Origin: Virgisporangium aurantiacum
GTDB lineage: Bacteria; Actinomycetota; Actinomycetes; Mycobacteriales; Micromonosporaceae
DNA: 64,000 bases
Direction of reading: 5' to 3'
Assembly (NCBI RefSeq): GCF_016863635.1
Contig: NZ_BOPG01000027.1
Location: 124,001-188,000, forward strand
Part shown: positions 8,713 through 16,971 of the stretch, in pieces
Numbering within the stretch: the stretch's first letter is position 1
Layout: each line of letters starts with the position of its first letter
The notes under the pieces: generated by a model
What the model was told of the DNA's origin: nothing
What the model saw: only the letters and a program-made list of their open reading frames with translations
Database searches by the model: none
Position numbers and translations under genes: made by a program

Positions 8713-10178
8713 GCATGCTGCTGCTGAGCCATGGCGCCGTCGACGTCACACCGCCACCCGGCCACCCGATGGGTGGTTACGCGGCCCGGGACGGCAACGC
8801 CACCGGCCACCACGACGACCTACGGCTGACCCTCGTCTGGCTCGCCGCGCCGGACGACGACGGCGTGGTCTGGCTCGCCGTCGACGCGTTGGCCATGCCG
8901 GCGCCGGTCGCGACCGCGCTGGCATCCACGGTCGGCGCCGGCCTCGGCATCGACGCCGACCGGATCCTGGTCTGCGCGTCCCACACCCACTGCGCACCGG
9001 CCGGTTGGCACGGCGAGCTGCACCCGCCCGACGGCACGACCGTCGACGCCGACCTCGTCGCCGAACTGCGTGCGGCGGCCGGCCGGCTCGCCGCGGCCGT
9101 GGCCGCACAGGACCGGCTGGCGGTCACCGCGGCCTGGTGCGCACCCGAGGTCGCCGGCGTGAGCGCCAACCGCCTCGCCGACGACGGCCCGGCCGACCGG
9201 TCGGCCGGAACGCTCGTGCTGCGCGACCGCGCGACCGGCGCCGTCGCCGCCGTGCTGCTCGACTTCGCCGACCACGCGACCAGTCTCGGTCCGGACTGCC
9301 GCGCGTGGTCGGCCGACTGGCCGGCCGCGGCCCGCGACGTGCTCGGTGCCGCCCTGGCCGCGGCGGCCGGGTTCGCCGGCGTCGGCGGCCGACCCCCGAC
9401 GATCGCCGTGCTCCAGGGCGCCGCCGGTGACGTGAGCCCCCGCGCGGTCCGGCGCGGTCGCGGGTTCGCCGAGACCGCGCGCCTCGGCAGCGTGCTCGCC
9501 GGCTCCGTGCTCGCCGCGCTACACCGCGACGCGACCCCGGTCCCGGGCGCCGCGGTACCGCCCGGTGTGGCCGGTGAGGTGCCGCCCGGCGTGGCCGGTG
9601 TGGTGCCGCCCGGTGTGGCCGGTGAGGTGCCGGGCGGTGCGGTGCCGCCCGGTGCGGCCGGTGCGGTGCCGGCCGGTGTGGGGCCGGTGGTGCGGCGGGC
9701 CGTCGTCCGGCTGCCCACGCGGCCGCTGCCCGACGTCGACACGGCCGAGGCGGTGCTGGCCGGCGCCGAGCGCGAGTGGCGTGCCGTGACGGTGTCGGCC
9801 GGCCTGCCGGCCGACGGTCCCGTCGCCCGTCGTGCGCTGGCCCGGCGGGACGGCGCCGCGATCCAGGTGCGCCTCGCCGGCGCGGTGCTGCCCGCCGCGC
9901 TGGACCTGCCGATCGCCGTGGTGCGGCTCGGCGACATCGCCTGGGCGCACCTGCCGGTCGAGCCGTTCGCCAGCGTCGGGCAGCGCATCGCGGCCCGCAG
10001 CCCGTTCCCGGTGACCAGGGTCGTCGGCTACACCGACAGCTACCTCGGTTACCTCCCCGACGAGGCGGCGTACGCCGCCGAGACCTACGAGGCCTACATC
10101 AGCCTGTTCGGTCCGGGCGCCGACCACCTGCTCGTCGACGGCGTCGTGGATCTGCTCCGGGAGGCGCACCGCTCATGA
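8709..10178 (+). CDS. neutral/alkaline ceramidase-like hydrolase
   Basis: Predicted Zn-dependent amidase related to the N-terminal catalytic domain of neutral ceramidases (PF04734), 489 residues. It opens with GAVDVTPPPGHPMGGYAAR and has SHTHCAPAGW (residues ~93-102), a metal-ligand-type His pair, LDFADHATSLG (~180) and LQGAAGDVSP (~237), the block around the family's active-site serine. No signal peptide is evident, so it should be cytoplasmic, unlike secreted ceramidases. It carries a Pro/Val/Gly/Ala-rich tandem insert at 9555-9680. The start could be ATG 8709 (overlapping the previous stop) or ATG 8715. In this operon an N-acyl amino-sugar derivative is a likelier substrate than ceramide, but that is speculation. 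Confidence 0.72.
   Translation: MSMLLLSHGAVDVTPPPGHPMGGYAARDGNATGHHDDLRLTLVWLAAPDDDGVVWLAVDALAMPAPVATALASTVGAGLGIDADRILVCASHTHCAPAGWHGELHPPDGTTVDADLVAELRAAAGRLAAAVAAQDRLAVTAAWCAPEVAGVSANRLADDGPADRSAGTLVLRDRATGAVAAVLLDFADHATSLGPDCRAWSADWPAAARDVLGAALAAAAGFAGVGGRPPTIAVLQGAAGDVSPRAVRRGRGFAETARLGSVLAGSVLAALHRDATPVPGAAVPPGVAGEVPPGVAGVVPPGVAGEVPGGAVPPGAAGAVPAGVGPVVRRAVVRLPTRPLPDVDTAEAVLAGAEREWRAVTVSAGLPADGPVARRALARRDGAAIQVRLAGAVLPAALDLPIAVVRLGDIAWAHLPVEPFASVGQRIAARSPFPVTRVVGYTDSYLGYLPDEAAYAAETYEAYISLFGPGADHLLVDGVVDLLREAHRS
9555..9680 (+). repeat. in-frame 24-base tandem repeat in ceramidase-like gene
   Basis: Four 24-base units (9555, 9579, 9603 and 9642) and two 15-base partial units (9627, 9666) encode variants of VPPGVAGE. 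Units differ by single bases only, so expansion looks recent. The repeat inserts a flexible Pro/Gly linker between the two halves of the enzyme and keeps the frame open. Confidence 0.85.
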
Positions 10179-10930
10179 ACCACTTTTTCGACCGGCTGCG
10201 GTACCCCACCGTCGCCCACGAGATCCTGGACCGGATCGTCGCCACCCAACGCGACGCGATCGAGCGTGCGGTGTCGGTCCTCACCGACACGATCCGCCGC
10301 GACGGTGTCGTGCACGCGTTCGGCACCGGCCACGCCCGGCTCGTGGCGCACGAGATGGCGGGACGGGCCGGCGGGCTCGCGCCCGTCAACCTCGTGCGCA
10401 TCAGCGACCTGGTGACCCGCGGCGGCGCCGATCCCGGTCTGCTCGATCCGCTCGCCGAGCGCGACGCGTCGCTGGCCGAACCGCTGTACGACCTCCACCG
10501 GCCACGCGCCGAGGACTGCTTCGTCATCGTCTCCAACTCCGGCATCAACGCCGCGGTCATGGAGATGGCACTACTGGTCCGCCGGCACGGGCATCCGATC
10601 GTGGCCATCACCTCCACGGCCCACAGCACGTCGGTGCCATCGCGGCATCCGAGCGGGCAGCGCCTCGTCGACCTCGCCGAGGTGGCGATCGACACCGGCG
10701 CACCCCGCGGCGACGCGGCGATCTCGCTCGGCGACGGGCTTGCCACCGGCGCGACGTCGTCGTTGGCCGGCATCGCGATCGTGCAACTTCTCACCGAGGG
10801 CGTGTGCCGTGCGCTCCTCGACGCCGGCGTCACGCCGCCGCTCTACCGGTCGATGAACCTTCCCGACACCGACGCCGGCAACGCCGGCCTGGAACGGCGC
10901 TACCGCCGGGTCCACCCCATCGAAGCCTGA
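10175..10930 (+). CDS. SIS-domain sugar-phosphate-binding protein
   Basis: Single SIS-domain protein of 251 residues, resembling the UPF0309/YfeU-like group near amino-sugar genes. HAFGTGHARLVAHEMAGRAGG (residues ~46-66) and VIVSNSGINAAVMEMA (~116-131) are the two phosphosugar-binding loops; the IVAITSTAHS segment follows. Proteins of this kind act as amino-sugar-phosphate isomerases/deaminases, etherases or sensors. Here it could handle GlcNAc-6-P, GlcN-6-P or a phosphorylated lactyl sugar. It overlaps the previous gene by ATGA and is followed 9 bases later by the binding-protein gene. Confidence 0.78.
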   Translation: MNHFFDRLRYPTVAHEILDRIVATQRDAIERAVSVLTDTIRRDGVVHAFGTGHARLVAHEMAGRAGGLAPVNLVRISDLVTRGGADPGLLDPLAERDASLAEPLYDLHRPRAEDCFVIVSNSGINAAVMEMALLVRRHGHPIVAITSTAHSTSVPSRHPSGQRLVDLAEVAIDTGAPRGDAAISLGDGLATGATSSLAGIAIVQLLTEGVCRALLDAGVTPPLYRSMNLPDTDAGNAGLERRYRRVHPIEA

Positions 10931-10939
10931 GGAGGAACC

Positions 10940-12223
10940 GTGTTCCGCACCCGCACCCGCATCGCCGCCGTCATGGTCGCCACCATGATTGCCGGTACCC
11001 TCGCCGCCTGCGGCGACAGCGCCGGCGACGGCAAGGTGACGATCTCGTTCTGGAGTCACACCCATCCACCGATGATCGAGCTGAACAAGACACTCATCGC
11101 CGAGTACACCAAGCAGAACCCGAACGTGCGCGTCGACTACCAGACGATCCCCAACAACGAGTTCAACACCAAGATGCTCACCGCGTTGAGCACCGGCTCC
11201 GGGCCGGACGTCATCAACATGGACGACAGCGCGCTGCGCGGTGAGTACATCCCCAAACGATTACTCGCCAAGATCGATCCGTCGGCATTCGGGGTCGGCT
11301 CCCTCGACGAGCTGACCGGGCGGTACAACCCCGGCACGCTCGACGGCGCGAAGGGCCCGGACGGCGCGCTCTACGGTGTGCCCAGCGAGTTCAACGGCAC
11401 CGCGTTCGTCATCAACACCAAGCACTTCACCGACGCCGGGCTCGACCCGGAAAAGCCGCCGACGACCTGGGACGAGGTGACCACGCAGGGCCGCGCGCTC
11501 ATCGCCGCCGGGCATGCTCAGGCGTTCAGCTTCCTGTACCTGCACTCGGGGTGGTACAGCCAGCAGTTGCAGACGCTGCTCAACCAGACCGGCGGGCAAC
11601 TCGCCGACGGCAAGCAGGCCCGCGTCGACTCGCCGGACTCCGTCGCGGCGTTGAAGATCTGGACCGACCTGGCCCGCGGCGCCAACAAGGTCGCCGATCC
11701 CAACGCCACCTCACGCGAGGCGACACAGCCGTTCCAGGACCTCGCCTCCGGCAAGCAGTCGATGGCGATCGTGTACCCGTGGTCGATGGAGCTGATCCGC
11801 CAGACCAACCCGGACACCTACAAGCAGTTGAAGGTCGTACCGCTGCCGCACGTGGCCGGCAAGCAGGCGACGAACCGGTGGTACGGCTACTACTGGTCGG
11901 TCAACAACGCCAGCAAGCAGCAGAAGGAGGCGTGGAAGTTCATCGCGTTCCTGGCGAGCAACTCGGCGCGGTGGCTGGCCGACGTCGACTTCGTCCAGCC
12001 GTTGAAGGGCTGGACGGACACGCCCGCGGCGAAGGAGATCCCGGCGCTGGACGTGTGGGCGAAGTCCTACGAGACCGGCCGCTTCGACCAGGTGACACCG
12101 CACTACGCCGAGGTGCAGGACGCGCTGACCACGATGGTCAACGACGCGGTGTTCAACGGTGTGCCACCGCAGGACGCGGCGCGCAAGGCTGCCGAGACGA
12201 TGAACCGCATCCTGCGTGACTGA
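10940..12223 (+). CDS. carbohydrate ABC transporter substrate-binding lipoprotein
   Basis: Family-1 (MalE/UgpB-like) extracytoplasmic solute receptor, 427 residues. The signal sequence ends in a lipobox (AGTLAAC) with lipid cysteine near residue 21. Typical motifs are ISFWSHTHPPM, STGSGPDVINMDDS, YGVPSEFNGTAFVINTKHF and the aromatic-rich WYGYYWSVNNASKQQKEAWKFI. GTG at 10940 follows GAGGAGG. The two permease genes follow directly; no ATPase gene is linked, which is normal for actinobacterial importers that share an MsiK-like ATPase. An amino sugar or amino-sugar oligomer is the inferred cargo. Confidence 0.88.
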   Translation: MFRTRTRIAAVMVATMIAGTLAACGDSAGDGKVTISFWSHTHPPMIELNKTLIAEYTKQNPNVRVDYQTIPNNEFNTKMLTALSTGSGPDVINMDDSALRGEYIPKRLLAKIDPSAFGVGSLDELTGRYNPGTLDGAKGPDGALYGVPSEFNGTAFVINTKHFTDAGLDPEKPPTTWDEVTTQGRALIAAGHAQAFSFLYLHSGWYSQQLQTLLNQTGGQLADGKQARVDSPDSVAALKIWTDLARGANKVADPNATSREATQPFQDLASGKQSMAIVYPWSMELIRQTNPDTYKQLKVVPLPHVAGKQATNRWYGYYWSVNNASKQQKEAWKFIAFLASNSARWLADVDFVQPLKGWTDTPAAKEIPALDVWAKSYETGRFDQVTPHYAEVQDALTTMVNDAVFNGVPPQDAARKAAETMNRILRD

Positions 12224-12233
12224 GGGAGCAACC

Positions 12234-13112
12234 ATGGCCGCACGCCGCCCGGCCGGGCGGGGCCGTCGAGTGGACGGGCGCCGGCACCTCGTCGGCGCCC
12301 TGCTCGCCGCACCGGCTCTGGTGCTGTTCGGCGCGTTCGCGATCTGGCCGATCCTGCGCGTGTTCTACCTGAGCCTGTTCGACTACAGCCTCACCGCACC
12401 GCCGGAGTTCGTCGGCCTGGACAACTTCGAGTTCCTGTTCACCGATCCGCGGTTCCGCGACGCGGTCCTGCAGACCGTGGTGTACGTCGTGGGCACCTAC
12501 GTGCCGGCGCTGCTGCTCGCGCTGGTGTTCGCGCACCTGCTCAGCGTCAGGCTTCCCGGCCTGGGCGCGGTCCGGCTGTTGTACTTCCTGCCGGTCGCGA
12601 TGAGCTGGGTCGCCGTGTCGGTGGTGTGGCGGGCCGTCCTGCACCCGGACGGGCTGCTCAACGAGACCCTCGGCCTCGACGTCAACTGGCTGACCAGCAG
12701 CAGCGCCGCACGGTGGGGTCTGGTGCTGATGAGCGTGTGGAAGGAGACCGGGTTCTTCCTCATCCTGTTCCTGGCCGGGCTGCGCACCATCCCCGAGGAC
12801 ATCTACGAGGCCGCGAAGCTCGACGGCGCCGGCGCGTTCCAGCGTTTCCGGTACCTGACGTTCCCGCTGCTGCGGCCGATCACCGCCGTGTGCGCGGTCA
12901 TGGCCGTGATCCGCGGGTTCCAGGCGTTCAGTCCCCAGGCGGTGCTCACCGACGGTTCCTTCGGTACCGAGGTACTGAACCTGTTCGTCTACAAGACGGC
13001 GTTCGAGAACGCCCGGATGGGCCGCGCCTCGGCGGTCGCGGTCCTGATGTTCGGCCTGCTGCTGGTGCTGACCCTCAGCCAGCTCCGGGCCTTCCGGAGG
13101 AGCGACGCATGA
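12234..13112 (+). CDS. carbohydrate ABC transporter permease (MsmF/UgpA type)
   Basis: Membrane permease with six predicted transmembrane segments (292 residues). The cytoplasmic EAA-type loop is EAAKLDGAGAFQRFRYLTFP, which docks the ATPase. I chose ATG 12234, preceded by GAGGGAG; an in-frame GTG at 12216 lies inside the previous gene. Its stop overlaps an ATG (13109) that belongs to a short inserted reading frame rather than to the next permease (see 13109-13186). It pairs with the permease at 13183 as the heteromeric pore. Confidence 0.88.
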   Translation: MAARRPAGRGRRVDGRRHLVGALLAAPALVLFGAFAIWPILRVFYLSLFDYSLTAPPEFVGLDNFEFLFTDPRFRDAVLQTVVYVVGTYVPALLLALVFAHLLSVRLPGLGAVRLLYFLPVAMSWVAVSVVWRAVLHPDGLLNETLGLDVNWLTSSSAARWGLVLMSVWKETGFFLILFLAGLRTIPEDIYEAAKLDGAGAFQRFRYLTFPLLRPITAVCAVMAVIRGFQAFSPQAVLTDGSFGTEVLNLFVYKTAFENARMGRASAVAVLMFGLLLVLTLSQLRAFRRSDA

Positions 13113-13186
13113 GCGAGCGCAGCGAGCGAATCATCAACTCAGTGCCTTGCGAATGCATCGCGGAGCGCAGCGGAGCGATCGCATGA
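13109..13186 (+). repeat. inserted 74-base element encoding a 25-residue bridging peptide
   Basis: The sequence GCATGAGC occurs at 13107-13114 and again at 13181-13188; the 74 bases from one copy to the next look like an insertion that duplicated the ATGA junction between the two permeases. Inside are GAGCGCAGCG-type repeats on both sides. An open frame from ATG 13109 to TGA 13186 begins MSERSERIIN and ends exactly in the ATGA start of the next permease, so coupling is preserved through a short peptide. I recall MSERSERIIN-like N-termini recurring in actinobacterial annotations, consistent with a dispersed repeat, but could not search. Confidence 0.6.
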
Positions 13187-14025
13187 GCCGACCCAACTAC
13201 CGCAGGGCCGCCGGGCGTGCGGCGGTCGTCACCCTCGCCGTCGCCGGTGGCCTGATGTTCGCGACGGTACTGGGCTGGGCCGTGCTCACCGCGTTCAAAC
13301 CGGCGGGGGAGGCGCTCACGGTGCCGATGCGGTGGTGGCCCAGCCGGTTCGAGTGGGGGAACGTCGTCGAGCCGTTCCGCCAGGCCGCCTTCGCCGACTA
13401 CTACCGCAACAGCATCGTGGTCGGTGTCAGCGTCACCGTGCTCAACGTCCTGACGTGCACGGCGGCCGGCTACAGCTTCGCGAAGTTCCACTACCGGGGC
13501 CGGGACGCGGCGTTCGGCGTCGTGCTCGCGACGCTGATGGTGCCGTTGGAGGTCATCTACGTGCCGCTGTACAAGCTGGTCTTCGACCTCGGCTGGGTCA
13601 ACAGCTTCGCGGGGCTGATCGTGCCGGCGGCGACGAGCGCGTTCGGCATCTTCCTGATGCGCCAGGCGATCGGGTCGGTGCCGGACGAGTTGTTGGAGGC
13701 GGCTCGGCTGGACGGCGCCGGCGAGGTGCGCACCCTGGTCTCGGTGGTCGTGCCGGCGGTGCGCGGTCCGATCGCGGTGCTCGCGCTGTTCACGTTCATG
13801 TCCAACTGGGACAGCCACCTGTGGCCGCTGCTCGTCGCCTCGGACGAGGAGCACCGGACGCTGCCCGTCGGCCTCGCCGCGATGCAGTCCAACATGCTCG
13901 GCTCGGCCGGTACGCCGGTGATCCTGATGGCGGCACTGCTCGCGGTGTTGCCGACGGTGCTGCTGTTCCTGCTGTTGCAACGGCGCTTCGTGGAGGGGGT
14001 CTCGATGACCGCGGGTCTGCGGTGA
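13183..14025 (+). CDS. carbohydrate ABC transporter permease (MsmG/UgpE type)
   Basis: Second membrane subunit of the importer, about six transmembrane segments (280 residues). The EAA loop is ELLEAARLDGAGEVRTLVSVVVP near residues 168-190. ATG 13183 overlaps the stop of the 25-residue peptide. In-frame starts further upstream (13147) lie within the repeat element and add a tail unlike the family, so I reject them. It is followed 40 bases later by the regulator gene. Confidence 0.88.
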   Translation: MSRPNYRRAAGRAAVVTLAVAGGLMFATVLGWAVLTAFKPAGEALTVPMRWWPSRFEWGNVVEPFRQAAFADYYRNSIVVGVSVTVLNVLTCTAAGYSFAKFHYRGRDAAFGVVLATLMVPLEVIYVPLYKLVFDLGWVNSFAGLIVPAATSAFGIFLMRQAIGSVPDELLEAARLDGAGEVRTLVSVVVPAVRGPIAVLALFTFMSNWDSHLWPLLVASDEEHRTLPVGLAAMQSNMLGSAGTPVILMAALLAVLPTVLLFLLLQRRFVEGVSMTAGLR

Positions 14026-14053
14026 GGTACTTCCCGTCGGGGTTCCACCGGCA

Positions 14054-14065
14054 TACGGTCGGGCG
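14054..14065 (+). promoter_or_regulatory. leaderless-type promoter before GntR gene
   Basis: TACGGT at 14054-14059 fits the actinobacterial -10 pattern TANNNT and is followed by six bases and then the ATG, with no ribosome-binding site. This spacing implies transcription starting at the start codon. It would let the regulator be expressed separately from the operon ahead of it. Confidence 0.5.
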
Positions 14066-14785
14066 ATGACCCACCCGACGCTGCCGGTGAAGGTGGCGCA
14101 GACCCGCGTCCGGCTGCTCGACCTGGTCGACAGCCTGCCCGAGGGCGGGGCGTTGCCGCCCGAGCGGGAGCTGGCCCAGCGGTGGGGCATCGCCCGGATG
14201 ACCCTGCGCCGGGCCGTCGACGAGCTGGTGCAGGACGGGCTCGTCGTGCGCCGGCACGGCAAGGGCACGTTCACGCTCCGCCCAAAGGTGCTGCGCCGGT
14301 TGGCGATGACGTCGTTCACCGAGGACATGATCCGTCGTGGCATGCGTCCGGCCAGCCGCACACTGGAGTTCCGCCGGCACCGGGCCGGGCACACACTGAG
14401 CCGCCGGCTGCGGATGCCGATCGGCGATCCGGTCATCGCGTACACCCGGCTGCGGCTGGCCGACGACGTGCCCATGGCGTTGGAGCGCTCGTCGATCCCG
14501 GCGGCACTGGTTCCCGGGTTACGCCCGGCCGACCTCGACGGCTCCTGGTACGAACTGCTCACCAACAGGTACGGCATCGACATGGTCAGCGCGACGTTCA
14601 CCGTCGAGCCGGTGCTCGCCGACGCCCGCACCGCCGAACGGCTGGAGACCCGCACCGGACAGCCGTGCCTCCAGCTCCAGGTGTCGAGCTTCGACGGACA
14701 CGGGCACGTGGTGGAAGCGGGCACCACGATCTACCGGGGTGACCGTTACACGCTGACCGCCGAGCTGCGCCCGGCCCGCGGCTGA
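14066..14785 (+). CDS. GntR-family (HutC/UTRA) transcriptional regulator
   Basis: DNA-binding regulator of 239 residues. The N-terminal winged helix (residues ~10-75) contains LPPERELAQRWGIARMTLRRAVDELVQDGLVVRRHGKGTF, the GntR pattern. The rest is a UTRA effector domain with GDPVIAYTRLRLADDVPMALERSSIP and a final YTLTAELRP. HutC-type members commonly bind phosphorylated sugars, so GlcNAc-6-P or GlcN-6-P is a plausible ligand. Position at the end of the amino-sugar operon and the DasR-like half-sites at 6920-7005 make it the probable local repressor. Confidence 0.87.
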   Translation: MTHPTLPVKVAQTRVRLLDLVDSLPEGGALPPERELAQRWGIARMTLRRAVDELVQDGLVVRRHGKGTFTLRPKVLRRLAMTSFTEDMIRRGMRPASRTLEFRRHRAGHTLSRRLRMPIGDPVIAYTRLRLADDVPMALERSSIPAALVPGLRPADLDGSWYELLTNRYGIDMVSATFTVEPVLADARTAERLETRTGQPCLQLQVSSFDGHGHVVEAGTTIYRGDRYTLTAELRPARG

Positions 14786-14801
14786 TGCATAAGCTCGCCC
14801 G

Positions 14802-15569
14802 GTGACCGACGAACAGCATCTGGTTGGCGGCAACACCGGTGGCGCGGTCCGGGTCGGCGACACCGTCCGCCGCACCGCCGGACCCTGGACGCCGTCCGTG
14901 CACGCGTTGCTGCGGCACCTGGAAGCGGCAGGCTTCGACCGGGCCCCACGCGCGCTCGGCGTCGACGAGCGCGGCCGGGAGGTGCTCTCGTTCCTGCCCG
15001 GCGAAACCGTGGGAACCACCCGACCATGGCCGGGCTGGGTGCACAGCGACGACGCGCTCCGCCAGGTCGCGCACTGGCTCCGCGACTTCCACACCGCGGT
15101 CGCGGACTTCGTTCCGCCCGACGACGCGATGTGGCGCGAGGGAGGAACCTGGCGGCCGGGCCTGATCGTCGGCCACAACGACGCCGCCCCCTACAACGCG
15201 GCCTGGGCCTCCGGCCACCTCGTCGGCTTCTTCGACTGGGACTTCGCCGGCCCCGTCACCCCCGAATGGGACCTGGCCTTCACCGGGTTCGCCTGGGTGC
15301 CGTTGCACGCCCGCCACATCGTGGCGGCCGAAGGCTTCACGACGTTCGCCGACCGGCCCAGACGACTGCGACTCTTCCTGGACGCCTACGGCTGGGACGG
15401 CCCCGTCGACCAGTTCGTCGACGTGGTCCGCCAACGCGTCCGCGCCTCGGCCACGGGCATCCGCCGCGCCGCGGCGGCCGGGGACCCCGCCTACCGACGC
15501 ATGATCGAACAGGGCGTCGACGCCTCCCTGGACACCGCAGCCAACGAACTGACCGACTTCGATCATTGA
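14802..15569 (+). CDS. aminoglycoside phosphotransferase-fold kinase
   Basis: APH/choline-kinase-fold protein of 255 residues. The catalytic loop is IVGHNDAAPYNAAW (H-N-D), followed by VGFFDWDFAGP carrying the metal-binding aspartate. The N-terminus is short, with no clear glycine loop. Start GTG 14802 has no ribosome site but TAAGCT lies at 14790-14795, six bases upstream, suggesting a leaderless transcript. Such proteins phosphorylate varied small alcohols or antibiotics; no context here indicates the substrate, and it need not be a resistance gene. Confidence 0.75.
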   Translation: MTDEQHLVGGNTGGAVRVGDTVRRTAGPWTPSVHALLRHLEAAGFDRAPRALGVDERGREVLSFLPGETVGTTRPWPGWVHSDDALRQVAHWLRDFHTAVADFVPPDDAMWREGGTWRPGLIVGHNDAAPYNAAWASGHLVGFFDWDFAGPVTPEWDLAFTGFAWVPLHARHIVAAEGFTTFADRPRRLRLFLDAYGWDGPVDQFVDVVRQRVRASATGIRRAAAAGDPAYRRMIEQGVDASLDTAANELTDFDH

Positions 15570-15594
15570 CGATCCACGCGGGTGCGACGAGGCT
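15566..15594 (+). promoter_or_regulatory. promoter before methyltransferase gene
   Basis: TTGACG (15566-15571), a 17-base spacer and GAGGCT (15589-15594), then six bases and ATG 15601. The -35 is near-consensus for the housekeeping sigma factor; the -10 is a weaker variant. The spacing again implies a leaderless message. Confidence 0.5.
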
Positions 15595-15600
15595 GGGCGG

Positions 15601-16239
15601 ATGTCGTACGGGGGAACCGCCGCCCACCGGCGCGCCCTGGGCATACCGGATTCCGTTCTGTCGGCGGTCGGGTTGGCCGAAGGCATGGAGTTCGAGGAGT
15701 CGTGCCTGCCCGAGCAGGGTCGGCTGCTGGCGTTGCTCGCCGCCGGCGTCGGTGCCGGTTCCATCGGCGAGACGGGTACGGGCTGCGGTGTCGGTCTGGC
15801 GTGGATGGCCCATGCCGCACACCCGTCGGCGCGATTGACGAGCGTCGATCGTGACGAGCGGCGCGTCCAGGCCGTCCGCGAGGTGTTCGCCCGGCGCGAC
15901 ACCGGCCCGCGGGTGGAGGTCCTGCACGGCGAATGGCGGGCGCTCGCCGCGCACGCGCCGTTCGACCTGTTGGTGCTCGACGGCGGCGGGCACGGAAAGA
16001 CCGGTGGCGACCTGATCGACCTCGATCAGTGGGTGCGGCCCGGCGGCATGGTGGTCATCGACGATTTCACGCCGTTCGGCGAGTGGCCGCCGCGGCACGG
16101 CCGGAGCGTGGACTCGGCGCGGTTGCACTGGCTGCAACACGACCGGTTGCTGGCGACCGAGATCGTGCTGACGCCGTCCGTCGCCACGATCGTCGGCCGA
16201 TATCTGGGACCGGATCGGCGGCGTGACCGGAGCACGTGA
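15601..16239 (+). CDS. class I SAM-dependent O-methyltransferase-like protein
   Basis: Rossmann-fold methyltransferase of 212 residues. Motif I GETGTGCGVGLAWMA (residues ~59-73) binds SAM; TSVDRDERRVQAVREVF supplies the acidic motif II; LLVLDGGGHGKTGGDLIDLDQWVRPGGMVVIDDFTPFGEWP matches the catechol/caffeoyl-CoA O-methyltransferase-like layout with DD as metal ligands. The substrate is unknown. It is monocistronic: the next start lies 212 bases downstream. Confidence 0.7.
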   Translation: MSYGGTAAHRRALGIPDSVLSAVGLAEGMEFEESCLPEQGRLLALLAAGVGAGSIGETGTGCGVGLAWMAHAAHPSARLTSVDRDERRVQAVREVFARRDTGPRVEVLHGEWRALAAHAPFDLLVLDGGGHGKTGGDLIDLDQWVRPGGMVVIDDFTPFGEWPPRHGRSVDSARLHWLQHDRLLATEIVLTPSVATIVGRYLGPDRRRDRST

Positions 16240-16451
16240 ACTGAGTGTCCCCCCGGTCGGCGACGCGCAGCGGCGAGGGCCGCCAGCGCGCAGGCGGAAG
16301 CATTAGCGGAAGCTGTCAAAGGCACCAACGTGCTCCCCGCGTCGGCTTCTGCTCGGCGGTTCCCCGTTGGCGGGTCATTGTCCTGATTGCGCGAGGCTGC
16401 GAGTGTCAGACGTGGGTTGTGACCATCAATGCTGGGATGGCTGGAGGGGAC

Positions 16452-16895
16452 ATGGGTTACGAGGTGATCGCGACGGAGGTCATGGCCCGTCCGACCGTGG
16501 TGGTCGCCGCGACAACCACGTGGCAGGAGTTCCCGACGCTGTGGAAGGACCTTCTCGACGAGGTGTGGACCTGCTTGCGTGCCGGAGGAGTCCACGGCGG
16601 CTGCCGCAACGTCATGCTGTACCGCGATGACGTGCCGCACGTCGAGGTCGGCGTCGAACTGAGTCGACCGGGTCCGCTCACCGGACGAGTGGTGGCCTCG
16701 ACCCTGCCCGCGGGGCCGGTCGCGATGACCGTCCATCGCGGGCCGTATGCCGGTCTGGCGTCGGCGCACCGGGCCGTGCTCGACTGGTGCGCCGCGCAGG
16801 GACGTCAGCCGACCGGTCCACGATGGGAGGTCTACGGACCACATCGTGAAGATCCCGCCAAGGTCTGGACCGAGGTCTACTACCTGCTGATGTGA
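16452..16895 (+). CDS. GyrI-like effector-binding-domain protein
   Basis: Stand-alone GyrI-like (AraC/BmrR effector-binding) domain of 147 residues. The pattern VVVAATTTWQEFPTLWKDLLDEV, NVMLYRDDVPHVEVGVEL, VAMTVHRGPYAGLASAHRAVLDWCAAQG and WEVYGPHREDPAKVWTEVYYLL covers the whole fold and includes the glutamate near the C-terminus typical of ligand binding. I chose ATG 16452, which follows GGAGGGG. The 212 bases before it contain no other gene. Its role may be xenobiotic binding or slow hydrolysis; no regulator is attached. Confidence 0.75.
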   Translation: MGYEVIATEVMARPTVVVAATTTWQEFPTLWKDLLDEVWTCLRAGGVHGGCRNVMLYRDDVPHVEVGVELSRPGPLTGRVVASTLPAGPVAMTVHRGPYAGLASAHRAVLDWCAAQGRQPTGPRWEVYGPHREDPAKVWTEVYYLLM

Positions 16896-16971
16896 CCGCT
16901 CCTCGGTGCCTGATCAGGGGTCCGCATCCGGAAGCTGTCGCATCGTCCATGGCGACGGTGGGGCCGGATCC

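Noticed and set aside
14802-15569. Antibiotic resistance gene
   Set aside because: The APH fold is shared by many small-molecule kinases and nothing nearby indicates an antibiotic substrate.
16240-16451. Possible small gene or RNA before the GyrI-like gene
   Set aside because: No convincing start, ribosome site, hairpin or conserved peptide; treated as spacer with the promoter.
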